In this document: positions 18,985-20,466 of the stretch, piece by piece
How positions within the stretch are numbered: position 1 is the stretch's first letter
Layout of the letters: every line of letters begins with the position of its first letter
Notes under the pieces: generated by a model
The model's input: the letters and a program-made list of their open reading frames with translations, nothing else
Databases searched by the model: none
What the model was told of the DNA's origin: nothing
Position numbers and translations under genes: made by a program
Assembly (NCBI GenBank): GCA_009746045.1
Contig: RPFO01000055.1
Coordinates: 69,001-89,466, forward strand
Origin: Mesostigma viride
Lineage: Eukaryota > Streptophyta > Mesostigmatophyceae > Mesostigmatales > Mesostigmataceae
Length of the DNA: 20,466 nt
Direction: 5' to 3'

Positions 18985-19590
18985 TCCCCACCATCAAGGA
19001 CTCCCTACACCCCCATCATCCAACTACCATCCACGCACGCATGGCTGCAACCCCCCACTATCAAACCATCATCCACGCACACATGGCTGCAGCCCACCAC
19101 CATCAAACAACCATTAATGCATGCATGGCAGCATCCCCCCACCATCCAACCACCATCCACGCATGCATGGCTGCACCCCCCACCATCCAACCACCATCCA
19201 CGCACACATGGCTGCAACCCCCCATCTTCCAACCACCATCCACGCACACATGGCTGCAACCCCCCACCATCAAACCACCATCGGCACGCATGCATGGCAG
19301 CAAAACCTCACCATCCAACCACCATCCACGCATGCATGGCTGAACCCCCCACAATCCAACCACCATCCACGCACAACACATGGCTGCAACCCCCCACCAT
19401 CCAACCATCATCCACGCACACATGGCTGCAGCCCACCACCATCAAACAACCATTAGTGCATGCATGGCAGCAATCCCTCGCCATCCAACCACCATCCACA
19501 CACGCATTGCTGCAGCCCCCCACCATTCAAGCACCATCCACGCACATACGCCATCACCTCCTACAGTAATGTCCAACCACCATCCACAAA
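18985..19590 (+). repeat. 42 bp minisatellite, C-rich strand on plus (right arm)
   Basis: Roughly 13 units of CCACCATCCACGC-ACACATGGCTGC-AACCCCCCACCATCCAA with many variants. A stretch beginning near 19041 (ATCATCCACGCACACATGG, GCAGCCCACCACCATCAAAC, AACCATTAATGCATGC) recurs near 19380, giving a second-level period of about 339 bp, eight units. Because 42 is a multiple of three, frames of up to 150 codons stay open on both strands. They encode only repeated TIHAHMAATPHHPT-like peptides and are not reported as genes. Confidence 0.92.
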
Positions 19591-20466
19591 GCACGGGGCT
19601 TATGGATTACAAGGCATTCAGCACGCCTGAATGCATGTAAGGCATGGACCACAAAATTTGCAGATGGCATGCTGAGAAAAGTAAAATCTGATTAAAATGT
19701 AGCAATGCCGTTAATAACAGCAATAACGCCTAGAAACTGACCAGTCTTTTGCACGCTTCTTGGAACAAGGACGCCGCCACCAGGCAGGTCAGGTCGGTTT
19801 CCTGACTACGCAATATAGACTCTCTAATACAAACTTTAAAAAATAAATGAAGCACGTGCAGCAAAATCAATGTCTTCCTGGCCAGTTCTCGACAATCTTA
19901 CAAGCACGCCACCGGAAACGTTAGTCAAAATAGCAAAAGCTGCGGGAAATTTGGCGAGGAAACAAAACGGCGAACAAAACGGTAAGAACATCCCGGAGAT
20001 GACGCTAAAACCAAGCCATAACGGACTGTTCAAGCGCAAACAGATTGGTAGATGAGGTGCAGAAAAAGAGCCTTCCGCAGCAGGCCTGATTACCTGCCTG
20101 GCACGCGAGGAAAGCGAGTTAACCATGGCAGGCTGGAATGCGCTTCGCGCAGGCCTGCTTACTTTACCTCCGAAGGAAACCGGAAATGGCCACAAATCAA
20201 AGCTAATTCGCTTGATTCCTATTTCCTCACTTTAAACCCCTCCCTTCTGCGTCGTTCAATACCAGGAATCTTGGCTATCACTCTGGCAAGAAGCCAATCT
20301 AATATATTCATCGCGGCCAGATTTGCGAATCAGACCCCCTCGCAACCGTGGGTTAAAGAAGGGCAGCGGTCTTTCATACCTAATGCATATTTCGTCAACA
20401 AAACATCTTTTGGAGTATCTTTCATACAGCATCGATCTCCATAACTTTTTTGCATTTCGGCCGACA
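19591..20466. other. Mostly unique region; no confident gene
   Basis: Overlapping frames compete: plus 19870-20055 (61 codons, Asn/Lys-rich), plus 20052-20444 (130 codons, starting inside the previous stop), and minus 19836-20195 (119 codons). None shows a recognisable domain, signal peptide or codon pattern that favours it. An exon of a spliced gene running out of the window cannot be excluded, the 61-codon frame being the most protein-like. A perfect hairpin GCATTCAG-cacgc-CTGAATGC lies at 19614-19634. Confidence 0.5.

Noticed and set aside
18530-19569. Frames of 96-150 codons in the minisatellites and the FNSIQ-repeat frame
   Set aside because: The 42 bp period is divisible by three, and the (GAATT)n minus-strand frame repeats a 5-residue, 15 bp pattern with no stop codon. 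Openness carries no coding information.
19836-20444. Genes at 19836-20195 (-), 19870-20055 (+) and 20052-20444 (+)
   Set aside because: Mutually overlapping frames with no recognised domain or decisive start. Left as an unassigned region; transcript data would be needed to choose.

Overview
The window looks like nuclear DNA from a eukaryote and consists almost entirely of repeats. There are no operons, no ribosome-binding-site-led genes and no housekeeping genes. The short TTTAGGG tract, the minisatellites and the eukaryote-style repeat biology would fit an alga or a plant-lineage organism, but nothing here fixes the taxon. I recognise one protein-coding gene, a broken tyrosine recombinase on the minus strand near 14.8-15.4 kb.

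Layout. (1) 1-14026: a satellite of about 183 copies of a ~71 bp unit, running off the left edge. The units carry recurrent sequence variants in an order that repeats every ~4.5-4.7 kb, giving three higher-order copies (1-5521, 5522-10216, 10217 to ~14026). (2) 1269-2300: a 1032 bp foldback element inside higher-order copy 1. It has the form A-B-A'-B'-A', is a perfect palindrome around its central A', and has 5 bp target duplications (ATGGA). Copies 2 and 3 keep the empty site, so the insertion is defined to the base. (3) 14021-14646: a 197 bp direct repeat pair 429 bp apart; the sequence between the copies holds a GGGT-type quadruplex motif in a hairpin loop. (4) 14844-15421 (-): the recombinase, with all its catalytic residues present but split by a frameshift in a G6/C6 run. 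(5) 15.4-18.2 kb: no recognisable gene, but a series of separate palindromic and tandem repeats: an 82 bp three-part hairpin, twin 31 bp palindromes on a 90 bp period, and a 158 bp tandem repeat. (6) 18272-19590: a TTTAGGG pair, a G-rich ~42 bp minisatellite, a pure (GAATT)35 tract, a 12 bp repeat built on CAATTG, then the same 42 bp minisatellite in the opposite orientation. (7) 19590-20466: mostly unique sequence with no confident gene.

How it fits together: this is a non-coding, recombination-prone tract (pericentromeric, subtelomeric or similar heterochromatin is an inference). The open frames in the two big arrays come from repeat periodicity: 3 x 71 = 213 and 42 are both divisible by three. 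The most informative object is the nested foldback element, because its empty sites survive in two sister copies a few kilobases away.
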